Assembly: GCA_026260175.1 (NCBI GenBank)
Contig: JAKCWW010000074.1
Location: forward strand, 110,755 to 174,754
Origin: Reticulitermes lucifugus
Lineage: Eukaryota; Arthropoda; Insecta; Blattodea; Rhinotermitidae
DNA: 64,000 nt
Direction of reading: 5' to 3'
Program-made: the position numbers and the translations under genes
The notes under the pieces: model-generated
Seen by the model: only the letters and a program-made list of their open reading frames with translations
Databases searched by the model: none
What the model was told of the DNA's origin: nothing
Part shown: positions 56,201 to 64,000 of the stretch, in pieces
Numbering within the stretch: the stretch's first letter is position 1
Layout: the number at the start of each line of letters is the position of its first letter

Positions 56201-59200
56201 CTACCTGAACAATCCTTGCATATGTTTCATCCTTTTCTGACACTCTAGGGTCTAGAATGATTACTTGCTCAGGGATTTCTACCTCAAAACTAATCTGAAA
56301 GAAAGAAAAAATTGGTATTATTAACCTAGTACTGCTGACAGAAACATCATACCTACCATCATACCTATACAGAATGAGTTTAACTTTGTGGGTGATTATA
56401 AGACAGCCCCCCATTTTCAGATAATGAATCAGGAAAAAATTCTTAACTTATATTTGGGTAAATATGGTACACACACAAGGTGGGTGGGTAATAAACAGAG
56501 AGGCTCATACATACCAAACTATGCTAAATGCCACAGCATTCTGCTCAGTACACTGAATTTGCATTTAGACCACCTACAACACACTATTTAGGAGACCACC
56601 TACAACAAACAGTGTGTTGTGGTCCTCTTTGGCCCTGCCAAGTCTTACAACTTGCTCCAATTATTCTTTCAACATTCTTCAAATTCTTGTTATTCACTGT
56701 TGCAAAGATCATAAAAGAAACCACTGACATTCGTACCAGAATCGTCATAGGAGTTATTACAACTATCACTTTATAACCATCAACCCACCTGCTGCCGTGT
56801 GAACAACTCAACAAGCGCTGCTGCTGTACCCCCATCAGTCACTGCAGCTTCCAGACCTGATGCACTATCAATGTCTTCTACATGTTCTGCATACCACGTA
56901 CACAATTTCTTCACCATCGAGTAGCTCTTGTAAAATATGTCATGCTGATACTTTGTCTGAAGCTGGTACACATAGCTGCAGATAAAAAAACACAATCCAT
57001 TGCTCCCACAAATGAGAGTCCTTCTTCAGCAGCTAACAATCACTCACTGTATGATTTCTGTCACTTTTATGGAACTTAAAGGTTCATTACTGTGTTCACA
57101 ACAGCCTGCCACTGCACCCTATCCTGAGCCAATTGAATCCAATCTTAATCCCCATATCCTACTTCTTAAGGGCCATCTCAACCATTTCAGGATGGGCACA
57201 GGCACAGATTTGCGCATTTGTCACCCAAGGTCAGGAAATAGCAGTTTCATGTCTAGTAAGTTACATAATTCATAATTATATTGCTTTTAAAATTATTTAA
57301 AAAATAAAACAATAACACAAGTATGCATTACATAAACATAGGTATGCCATACCAGTAACACATTATATTTTTAAGATACATAACTTGAATAACATACCAG
57401 TATGGTGCCCAGGCTGCAAGTGAGAAAATCACAACATGCTGGCAGGGCATACAGAGGTCATGTGGGAAAAGTAGCATACACGTATGACATTCGGCAAAGA
57501 AATATGTAAAAAATATTAATACAAAAGCAGTTCACCAGACTGGTTGCAAAAGAAATCAAATTAGTATGGCACCAAGCCACAAACAGCATCTATTATGAGT
57601 TGTAAACAGTACAAGACAACTGTCCTGAACACATTAATACTATCCTCCCGTTTATGCCTACGTCCTCTTCCTTTCAGGTGTTGAAGTTTTATATACATTT
57701 CTCACACCATCCATGTCTGTTATATACTCCACCCACCTCATCTTCCTCAATCTGATGGCCCAAATGACATTTAGCGACAAATGCAAATATAAAACTCCTA
57801 CTGTTTCCTCTCTTCCTCAGATCCTAAGAATCCTGATCTCACACACAATTTATGTCTCTGTTACAGCTAGTGAACAAGTTTCATGCCCGCATAAAACAAC
57901 AGGTAAAATTACAGTTTCATATATATTCATTTTTGAATTTTCTGATAGCAAACAGGAAAACAAAAGATTCTGAAATGAAAGGTAACAAGCACTCCCTAGA
58001 TTTATCTTGATCACAATTTGTTTGTGAAAGCAACTCTGCTTTGTTGCTGTTGTTCTCAAACACATGATATTTGTAACAGATTTGAAGGATCTATTAACTA
58101 TCTTTGCAGTATTATGGTTGTCTTGTATTTTGGTTATGAGACATGCACAAATACTTAAATTTCTGTTTTCACTTCCTCTACACTAACCATTGTTTAACAG
58201 AATGTTTGTTATTTTGCATAGTATTTATGTTTTCATTCAATCAACAATCTTCAGCATAAACCAGAAGCTGATATACCTCATTCAATTCAAATTCCTCCTC
58301 ATTTTCATGGATCTTCATAATTACACATTCTGAAGCAATGATGAAAAAACTACCTCCATATCTCATACAACATGTTTTTATTAGTGTGTCAGTTTTACAT
58401 GCACATCACATTCAGTGAGAGTGCTGTGCATTACAGTTCTTCTCCTGTGTCATGGGCTTTTTTGAAGTCTACAAATACTAGGTGCACTGCCCATTATACT
58501 CTCAATTTCTTCTACATTATCTGATGAATACAGAACATCTGATCTGTACTACTTCACTCTTGGAGTGCACTTTACCTACAGATATATATCACAAAGGTTT
58601 CACACACTAAAATAGAACAAAATAAGTAATAAATTATGTGACAAATGTAGTTTGTTAGAACAGACATAAAAGAACAGGTATGTTTCAAGCATTGTCCTTC
58701 AGTGAATTAGGGAAGTCTTACAAAATGGGTAACAGGAACCATCAACCAGCGCTAAGCAATGTCCTCACCTGATGGAAAGCTGATATGGAGAAGATGACAC
58801 GGGCAAGTAATTCCCAGTTTTTTGTTTCAGACGCATGTAACTCTTTTTCATTGAGACCATCTGGTCAGAACGAATCTTGGCCATAGCAGAACGAAGCAGG
58901 CTGTCAGGATATTGTTGGTATACTTGAAACAGCTGATAAGTGTATGAAGTTTTGTCTGTTACACAACAGAGTGAGCTCTAGTAAGAGAACAGAGATTGAC
59001 CACTAACGTAATGGCAGTCCACAAGAGAAGACACGAGACAAGGTGATCAAGTAAACATACTGTAATATACAAAATATTAATTTCAAAATTATTTTCATCT
59101 TTGCAAATTTTTTAAACATTTAGTTTTAAAACTTTCCTACACAGTCTCCCTGCATCTCAATACACATAACACTGCCCAACTGCTGCTTTTTTGTCACCCA

Positions 59201-62200
59201 GAATCACAGTTGATATAGATAAGAGTCCTAAGTGTTCTGCATCAGTCATAATTGTCCAGCCCATACTTAAATACAGTAAAACCCCGATTTAATGTTACCG
59301 CATTTAGTGAAATCCCGGATTTAGTGATGATTTTTTCATGTCCCGACAATAGCTCCATATAAACAAATAAACCTCCATTTAATGAAAAACCTCGATTTAG
59401 TGAAATATATACTAATCCCCCAGCAATTCATTAAATAGGGGTTTTACTGTATTTCAGCACACGTGTACACACTCCACTGAGGTAATACACTATCCTCTTA
59501 TTCAGTCAATAAACAACTCTGCACTTCATTCCCTTACACACCCCTGGACATACAAAAATTAATTAATTACAGCCTAGGTGGAAATCAACACTGGTGCAGC
59601 CCTGACCATAGTCTGAATGCAACTGACGCATGAGTCCAAGATCATCTCAGCAGTGTTTTACACTGTCAGCTAAAAAGTTTCAATACTGCCAACCATTAGC
59701 AGTTCAGCTTGCTTTTCTTCAGCAGGCAGAGGAAAAACTGTGAATACGTTTTGAATAACCTCAGTATATAATCCTACTTTTTGCCAATTATCTTTATTCT
59801 TACATTCTACTATCCTTCTGATACCTATTTGGTAGACATTTCAAGTGACTGATGAAACGTACATGAATAATAGCATTCACAACAGCACAGTAGATGTCCA
59901 CCACATTTTTCACATCCTGGAAGCGCCCTCTTTTCTTAATTGTTGGTGATGGATACACCAACTCATACTGTGTGCTGCAAGAAATAGTGTTAGCTTTTAA
60001 CTACAATACAATGGAAACAAATGTAGTACAGACAATTCTTAGTGTTTCTAACAATTTTTTTACCCTCGTATGATACATTCTAAAGCAATTATCATAAGCA
60101 ACTCCTTGAAGATTCAAGTCTTCTAGGATGTTATGCCAGTCCAAGGGACTGCATAACCCTGAAAATGAGGCCAGTATGATCCTTCAAAATGTCAGTACCT
60201 ATCAACTGACATGGTGTAATATCCCAGAAGACTTGAATCTTCAACACCACCACTGCCAGAACCTTAAATCCTCCAAGCACCTCCTTGTTTCAGACCATTC
60301 TACATAGACAATGTGTTATTTTTACTAACCTGAATTCCACTAATGATTCTGGGATGATTTTGTGCAACACTTCGTAGTCTGATGGTTGAGGGTTAAATTT
60401 ACGTTGTAAAACACTGACCAAAACTTTGAACCTCTCATTAGCCTTTTTTTCTAATTCTTCTATATCATCAGTCTTTGTACGTAACTCTTGAATTGTATTC
60501 TGCAAGAGGAATACTTAAATTTGAAACTAATTGTTAAACTGCCCATATTCAATCAAGAATACTTTATATCTGAAATAAAAATAGTATGACACACCTTAAA
60601 TAAAATGACCAAACCTAGAGAAAATTCAGGAACATCTTTGTGGCACTACTTGGAAGTCAAAGTAGCTCTTAAAACTGTCTGACACAGTGATATACATAGT
60701 CCCTCTAGCTTTTCACTAAGTATTAGTTACATCCTTAAGTAGTATACTTGATTATCTACTGTGTATTTCTTGTCAGTCAAACAAATTAAAAAACCAGCAA
60801 TATACACAGTTGTTGGGAAAACACCCAACTGCTTTTCGTTTGTCTCTGACATGTTTCAGCCCAGTTGGGATTAGTGCTAGTTGCCTTTAGTTCACCCACA
60901 TGTTCATCATAAGACGCACCATGTTCATTTGGTTTATTGAAGTAAAGAATCTTTACCAAAATAAAGAATACATACTCTTTGTCAAATCTTCTGCCATTTT
61001 TGTATTTTTATCTGAACTATTATGTTACTGTATGCAATGTTAAACCTTTCATACTTCTTGCCTTATGTTTGACCCTTGATAATGGCCCATCTGGGCTGAA
61101 ACATGTTGGAGACAATAAAAACAGTTTCCCAACAACTATGCTATTGTTTGTTTTCAATTTCTATAGTAGCATACTTTCACTCACATACACAGTATAAAAC
61201 TTCAAACTGCTGCCCCATAAGATGTTACTCTTTTGGGCTGCAGTCCTACTATTCTAACTGGGTAAATTTATGTAAGTTTCATCTTAAAAACATTTAGCAT
61301 GAATGTGGTAACACAACAAGGTTTTCTTGGCTTCATCAGTACCTCCTGGTGAAATAGGAGTTTCTTCAGTAAATGTTCAAGTTACGCTTGAGATGATGAA
61401 TAAAAGAATGCAAAGTGTCTGTTATGAACGTATAATTTTAAACAAAATGTGATAACAAATTTTAGTAAAACTCCGTAATATACAGATTCCATAAAAATCC
61501 ATTCAGTATTCTAGAGTTGTTACACAAAGATACATATGGCAAAGCAAAGAGGCACATTTCTGTAACATTCTGTTGCAAATGCACCAAAAATGTACTGGAG
61601 CTGGGATAGCATAGTCTGTACAGTGACTACGCTACGGGCTGGGCAACTCAGGAATTTTGAATTGGTTCCCAGCAACAGCAAAAATTTATCTCTTCTCCAA
61701 AGCATACAGATTAGTTTTGGAGACCATCCAGACTCCTATTCAATGGGTACCAGGGACTCTATCCATGGAGGTAAAGTGGCTGGGGTGTGAAGTTGACCAC
61801 TTGCCTCCATCTAATGCTGAGGTTAACAATGAGTTGGGTTATACCTCCACTCCCACATATGCCTTAATGGCATGCATCTGGACAGCTTTATGTTTTACAT
61901 TTTACAGCCCTTATACAACCAGGCTGAGCAAATGTGATCACTATGAAAAGGCCAATGACATAAACACAGGCATTTCTGAAATGTCTTTAAACAGTCTGAA
62001 GTAGGTGACTAGATTAAAAATAAACCTTTAAGAGTATAAAACCCTCCAAAAGAATTTTACATACATAAGGCAATGAAATTCAGTTCCAGCAAATATAATA
62101 AATATAACATAAGATGATATTCTTATCACTGTGTAGGAACCTGAACCTGACATTTAACACACCAGCATACGGCTGTGCGAGCAATAAAGGTCAATGCAGT

Positions 62201-63206
62201 GTGTACAATCAATTACAGACATACTCTCTACTGAATTCATTAAGGCAATATTTGTAAGTTGTTCTAAAACAGCTTCAAAGTCAAAGAAAAGTGCATGTAT
62301 GTTACAGTTTGTTAATAGCGTTAAAAATCACTGGAAATGTTCAGATATTCCTGTGATTTATGATTGAGACTTTGTTAAAAGTACTTCTGAAATTGTCTAT
62401 CACACTATGATGATTCATCAAAAGTAAGAAATGTCACATAAAACTGACTTACTCCAAACTGCCTGATAACGTTTGGATCCTGGCGCACATCTTCCAAATG
62501 AAGTGCAACACTGTGGGCTGTAGCTGGATTCTTCATCATGTACAGAATTCGACGCTGACAAGCACGAGATGTTTTGTTCTGAGAAGACTGGACATAATGA
62601 CACAGAAATGGGACATGTGAACTTGGTGTCAACCTACAACACTCTTTTAGTGTGTGCAATGACAAACTCTGAATTCAAACCAACTTTCATCTAACTTCCC
62701 AGAAAAGAGCTGAGGTGAGCCACTTACATCTTTCCCCCCATCCAGAGTACATGTCCAGCTCATAAACTATTAAATCAATACAGGAACAAATTTATTTATG
62801 CCCTTCCAAACTGGAGATTTTAAAGTATAAATACTGTAAAGTAGTACGGACTGTACAAGATGTCACAATTTATATGTGTACTGTACCTTTTTTGTTCTGT
62901 GATCCTGGAACTGACACAGGCAGACATAGTCTTCATAAGGCATTCATTTTACATACTTTGCACAAAATCACATCATCAATTAGTTCAAAATTCACAGCTG
63001 TTAAGTTACCCTTCAATTAAACTACCCCCAAAATTTCAATCGGTTAGCACGTGGCTTGTAACTCACTTACGGGACATATCTGGTGCAGACAATCTCGTAT
63101 CATCTGGAAATTGATAACCTGCTTGCGAGGTACAGGGCATAAGTACATGCTGGCAACCTTGCACAGTAACAGCAAGTTGTCTTCAGTTGTAGACCATTCA
63201 ACACGC
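47094..63206 (-). CDS. GTF3C1: General transcription factor 3C subunit 1 (TFIIIC largest subunit), C-terminal 977 residues, 13 exons
   Basis: GTF3C1 (TFIIIC220) is the largest subunit of TFIIIC, the nuclear factor that binds the B box of tRNA genes and, with TFIIIA, 5S genes, and recruits TFIIIB and RNA polymerase III. Thirteen exons read right to left join in phase. Recalled human matches include WTAEEDRLLMLCRVAS versus [29 protein letters not shown] versus FEVEIPEQVIILD, SIVVNSC versus [18 protein letters not shown] versus RPWVRVDGSLN, and EPTLDCTLRLG versus EPQPDAVLRLG. The N-terminal part, with the B-block winged helix, lies past 64000. The stop is TAA at 47094-47096, followed 30 bases later by overlapping AATAAA signals, so the 3' UTR is very short. 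It converges on ptc. Confidence 0.93.
47448..47538 (-). CDS. GTF3C1: GTF3C1 exon: ILQMLECVKLSVVKKSCRT
   Basis: A 91-base exon encoding ILQMLECVKLSVVKKSCRTT and LFSKPSIVSL, matching human LLQGLESLGCIRKRWL and LFSTPVV. Acceptor acttatag. The donor chosen (a/gtgagt at 47447) keeps the frame into the last exon. A closer gtgagt after SKPSI would be phase 0 and does not join. Confidence 0.85.
47688..47765. repeat. (TA)n with retroelement-like motif block
   Basis: (ta)n followed by a block that on the minus strand reads gacgatggcaggtggccgcc, then gaaacatttagg. Same motif type as 42600-42715. Confidence 0.5.
48300..48390. repeat. Partial foldback MITE, right arm
   Basis: attgacatggcatcatatac and gacctgaatcttcaacac match the right arm of 60108-60242. 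Confidence 0.55.
48458..48748 (-). mobile_element. Main-family SINE, minus strand, full length
   Basis: On the minus strand: agctgggatagcatagttgg, a decayed B box (gttcaaata), the body, and an end ..gttacctttac. In a GTF3C1 intron. Confidence 0.85.
49126..49318 (-). CDS. GTF3C1: GTF3C1 exon: RPWVRVDGSLNRRVLDRML winged helix
   Basis: Encodes GTKKINVAIRPWVRVDGSLN, RRVLDRMLGSVLGHCMYSPG and YFSPALQPYQVRELIE. This is the C-terminal domain shared with human GTF3C1 ([31 protein letters not shown]). Acceptor attgactag, donor gtaatg. It was the key match for naming the gene. Confidence 0.94.
49502..49659. mobile_element. Foldback element with ~36-base arms
   Basis: Left arm acttgttcagtcttgcaaca and tgtttcag; the right arm reverse complement is acttgttcagtcgtgctaca and tgtttcag. 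About 85 bases between the arms. In a GTF3C1 intron. Confidence 0.75.
50371..51198 (-). mobile_element. Tigger/pogo element with internal deletion
   Basis: Terminal inverted repeats CAGGTAGTTCTCATTTTACG and, at the other end on the minus strand, CAGGTAGTTCTCGTTCTACG, with TA on both sides (50369-50370, 51199-51200). Length 828 bases. Inside, on the minus strand, is the N-terminal part of a pogo-type transposase (separate entry); the rest of the transposase is missing, so the element could only move with help. Confidence 0.9.
50640..50925 (-). pseudogene. Tigger/pogo transposase N-terminal fragment (CENP-B-type HTH)
   Basis: ATG at 50923-50925. Reads MGEKRKSASPSAIQMKNWQK, then TIGIEEKIDVIS, one in-frame TGA, LVKGERIVDICHNVRLANSS and IHTIHDNADRIKGNAKSGAK. 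This matches the start of Tigger transposases (MxxKRKSASPS.., EQKLEVI.., ..I..IKKN.DKI). The DDE catalytic part is absent. Internal stop plus deletion make it a dead gene. Confidence 0.88.
51551..51894 (-). CDS. GTF3C1: GTF3C1 exon: winged-helix-like segment
   Basis: Encodes KKFRKPESVMSLAEVLALLT, KSRILYRSGVTTVHYIYHMY and MKPWLVHSYKLLRLEREKHV, then a Gln/Ser/Asp-rich and Arg-rich linker. Aligns with human RRRFSALEK..CIQALLEQHQVLEVGG..WPWLLHSVRL. Acceptor ttcttgcag, donor gtaagg. Confidence 0.93.
52230..52310 (+). repeat. Main-family SINE head only
   Basis: gccaggatagttcagtcagt and atagtggctaggctatg correspond to the tRNA-like head; the body is missing. Confidence 0.6.
52849..53005 (-). CDS. 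GTF3C1: GTF3C1 exon: acidic helix and winged-helix start
   Basis: Encodes NLVVSDEDVTEEEVESAFIS, SGATDLDLKKAKDIITYVME and KKEVGATMKEIR. Aligns with human [25 protein letters not shown] when read with the next exon. Acceptor cttcacag, donor gtgagg; phase 0 end. Confidence 0.88.
53445..53612 (+). mobile_element. Main-family SINE, 5'-truncated
   Basis: Starts in the body (ttattcaatgggtatctggg) and ends gagagcaaaagcttttac. In a GTF3C1 intron. Confidence 0.75.
53961..54230 (-). mobile_element. Main-family SINE, minus strand
   Basis: On the minus strand: ggatagcatagtcattattg, decayed B box (gtttgattc), body, and end ..tttactttac. In the same GTF3C1 intron as 53445-53612. Confidence 0.8.
54526..55511 (-). 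CDS. GTF3C1: GTF3C1 large exon: acidic linker region
   Basis: A 986-base exon, the largest in the gene. It starts RYRDILQLYKVGKELATSSL, passes an acidic stretch (EDGDPDDYELDTAEDVEEH), then HDFFVVNSCKVYCKM, matching human NPNDSIVVNSCQMKFQL, followed by a long low-complexity, Asp/Glu/Ser-rich part of unknown structure. It ends ..SFLPITSKETKKVLEKII and AG of a split Ser codon before gtaagt. The linker is poorly conserved in this family. Confidence 0.92.
56205..56294 (-). CDS. GTF3C1: GTF3C1 exon: EVEIPEQVIILDP
   Basis: A 90-base exon encoding ISFEVEIPEQVIILDPRVSE and KDETYARIVQ, matching human [20 protein letters not shown]. Phase 0 at both ends; acceptor tttctttcag, donor gtaggt. Confidence 0.93.
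56789..56975 (-). CDS. GTF3C1: GTF3C1 exon: YVYQLQTKYQHDIFYKSYS
   Basis: Completes Ser and encodes YVYQLQTKYQHDIFYKSYSM, CTWYAEHVEDIDSASGLEAA and ALVELFTRQQ. Aligns with the human [20 protein letters not shown] to VAVLTLFSLG region, with lower conservation. Acceptor atctgcag, donor gtgggt. Confidence 0.88.
57075..57935 (-). mobile_element. LINE fragment, end of reverse transcriptase ORF
   Basis: On the minus strand, in separate frames: NIYETVILPVVLCGHETCSL near 57865-57925, RLRKMRWVEYITDMDGVRNV near 57695-57760, and the tail with ggattcaattggctcaggat near 57110-57150. These match an insect LINE (YETVILPVVLYGCETWSL, RMRWAGHVARM, ..LAQDRD). The middle is deleted or replaced and frames are broken. 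Confidence 0.8.
58769..58977 (-). CDS. GTF3C1: GTF3C1 exon: TSYTYQLFQVYQQYPDSLL
   Basis: Encodes SSLCCVTDKTSYTYQLFQVY, QQYPDSLLRSAMAKIRSDQM and NYLPVSSSPYQLS. Aligns with human [20 protein letters not shown] and PMSYQLS. A nearer AG (..gtaacag) would break the frame; the acceptor ttactag at 58978-58979 keeps it. Donor gtgagg. Confidence 0.88.
59274..59449. mobile_element. pogo/Tigger-like MITE with TA target site
   Basis: Ends CAGTAAAACCCCGATTTAAT and AATAGGGGTTTTACTG, with TA at 59272-59273 and 59450-59451. The motif atttagtgaaat repeats inside. 176 bases, non-coding, in a GTF3C1 intron. Confidence 0.88.
59863..59974 (-). CDS. GTF3C1: GTF3C1 exon: YELVYPSPTIKKRGRFQDV
   Basis: A 112-base exon completing a Ser codon and encoding TQYELVYPSPTIKKRGRFQD and VKNVVDIYCAVVNAIIH. 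Aligns with the human segment [20 protein letters not shown]. Acceptor ttcttgcag, donor gtacgt. Too short for a long open frame; placed by homology and phase. Confidence 0.87.
60108..60242. mobile_element. Foldback MITE with GAAGATTCAAGTCTTCT arms
   Basis: Left arm GAAGATTCAAGTCTTCTAGG; the right arm reverse complement is GAAGATTCAAGTCTTCTGGG. 135 bases between GTF3C1 exons. Best-preserved member of the family seen at 17090, 26066 and 48300. Confidence 0.85.
60330..60499 (-). CDS. GTF3C1: GTF3C1 exon: helical segment, FKVLVSVLQRKF
   Basis: Encodes NTIQELRTKTDDIEELEKKA, NERFKVLVSVLQRKFNPQPS and HKIIPESLVEF, a charged helical region aligning with human [20 protein letters not shown]. Acceptor ctcttgcag, donor gttagt. 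Ends with AG of a split codon. Confidence 0.9.
60807..61138. mobile_element. Foldback element with GTTGTTGGGAAA arms
   Basis: Left arm agttgttgggaaaacac and gtctctgacatgtttcagcc; right arm, on the minus strand, agttgttgggaaactg and gtctccaacatgtttcagcc. 332 bases, in a GTF3C1 intron. Confidence 0.75.
61599..61900 (+). mobile_element. Main-family SINE, nearly full length
   Basis: Head gagctgggatagcatagtct, body with attcaatgggtaccaggg and aaagtggctggggtgtgaag; B-box region decayed. GTF3C1 intron. Confidence 0.85.
62453..62587 (-). CDS. GTF3C1: GTF3C1 exon: KTSRACQRRILYMMKNPAT
   Basis: A 135-base exon, phase 0 at both ends, encoding SSQNKTSRACQRRILYMMKN and LHLEDVRQDPNVIRQFG. Aligns with human [20 protein letters not shown] and AEVYQDKALVGDF. 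Acceptor tgtccag, donor gtaagt. Confidence 0.92.
63071..63206 (-). CDS. GTF3C1: GTF3C1 exon: [19 protein letters not shown]
   Basis: First exon of the gene visible in the window (transcript order). Encodes [40 protein letters not shown] P, a SANT/Myb-like WTxEED block matching human KVSWTAEEDRLLMLCRVAS. Acceptor gttgtag, donor gtaagt. The first base completes a codon from an exon outside the window. Confidence 0.93.
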
Positions 63207-64000
63207 CTACAACAAAGTACATTTACAGTGTGATTTCAGCGCATGCATGTCACCTCCTATACAAATCCTTATACACAAAAGCAACAAGCAGCCCACACCC
63301 AGTTCCACATATTTAAAATAAGACGTAATTTTTGAAAAGTCAGGATGGTGTAGTCAGTATAATGACTAGACTGTGGGCTGGACCATCCAGGGTTTGAATC
63401 CTGGTAAGGGCAAGAGATTTTTCTCTTCTCCAAATCGTCCAGACCAGCTCTGGGGCCCACTCAGCCTCATATTCAGTGAGTATCGAGGCTCTTCCCAGGG
63501 GGAATGCAGTCAGGAAGTGATTATCACCACTCAAATCCATCTAGCATCAAGGATGACAATAAGTACAGCTATACCTCTACTCTCCCTATATGCCTTCATG
63601 GCATGGACAGTGACAACTTTACCTTTACCTGGTAATTTCTGGAGCCTTCCATCACTTCATGTTTGTTTGTTCAATCTTATCTTTAGTGTCAATGTGACCA
63701 TATGAGAAAACAAGAAGGCACAATGCACAATAAACATATATGTCATTGTTAATGGTTATCATTATGCATTTAAAAGGTCAAAACTTCTTATTCTATCATT
63801 ATACGTGACTGAAAGTAGTTGCAAATGGCAGCAATAAACAGCAGTGGAAGGTCAACTTGATTCAGTGTTTTAGTGTCCACCTTTGCATAAGAATTTCCAT
63901 ACTGTACCTCTAGATAGCAACACTGCTTAGTGCACAAAGTTATTCTATCAAGTTTAGTATCTTCGTATACACATAGACAAATTTCCAGAAACTTTAAATT
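63207..64000 (-). other. GTF3C1 intron and SINE; next exon not resolved
   Basis: Upstream of the first visible exon. Apart from the SINE it is AT-rich. A minus-strand open frame from the window edge to about 63790 exists but was not recognised as GTF3C1. Confidence 0.5.
63339..63630 (+). mobile_element. Main-family SINE, full length
   Basis: Head gtcaggatggtgtagtcagt, decayed B box (gtttgaatc), body with cgtccagaccagctctgggg, and tail ctttacctttacct, which shows the repeated 3' end of the family. Confidence 0.88.

Noticed and set aside
56569-56602. Two GACCACCTA motifs as Ci/Gli sites
   Set aside because: Each differs from the consensus in a core position and they lie in a GTF3C1 intron inside a short direct repeat.
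63790-64000. Minus-strand open frame at the window edge (..KFLEICLCVYEDTKLDR..)
   Set aside because: Not recognisable as GTF3C1, and its phase cannot be tested because it leaves the window.
1-64000. CRISPR array, operon or biosynthetic cluster
   Set aside because: The only regular repeats are simple repeats, one 72-base minisatellite and dispersed transposable elements. The sequence is animal nuclear DNA.

Overview
This window is arthropod nuclear DNA, almost certainly from an insect and most likely a polyneopteran such as a termite or cockroach. The evidence is small exons separated by large GT-AG introns, insect-type Patched and TFIIIC proteins, many tRNA-derived SINEs and MITEs, and strong CpG depletion over much of the window. 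The species call is an inference.

Two conserved protein genes lie tail to tail. On the + strand, 22 exons from 7775 to 36044 encode the C-terminal 1238 residues of Patched (ptc), the Hedgehog receptor and RND-family sterol transporter. The N-terminal exon(s), with the start codon and first membrane segment, were not found in 1-7774 and probably lie upstream. On the - strand, 13 exons from 63206 down to 47094 encode the last 977 residues of GTF3C1, the largest TFIIIC subunit. Its N-terminal part lies beyond 64000. Every proposed intron is GT-AG and the phases join without a break in both genes. Two GTF3C1 boundaries, around 47448 and 47218, have alternative sites.

Layout: 1-7774 is repeat-bearing sequence without a recognised exon. 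7775-36044 is ptc. 36045-47053 is the 11 kb between the gene ends, with the ptc 3' UTR, MITEs, a SINE, a full-length 5S rRNA-like copy and an assembly gap. 47054-63206 is GTF3C1. 63207-64000 is intron with a SINE. Introns carry a tRNA-derived SINE family (about ten copies), a LINE whose tail fragments recur, TA-flanked pogo/Tigger-like elements including one with a transposase N-terminus, a hAT MITE with a target duplication, TTAA-ended MITEs and several foldback elements.

The most interesting signals are: a sharp change in CpG content near 14-15 kb, mirrored in decay of the same SINE and MITE families on the two sides; two exact Ci/Gli consensus sites in ptc non-coding DNA, one inside a SINE and one beside a GA/CT tract; a ptc C-tail without the PPxY motif of Drosophila Ptc; and a histidine at the TM10 position that is acidic in vertebrate PTCH1. 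I found no new multi-gene system, CRISPR array or cluster.
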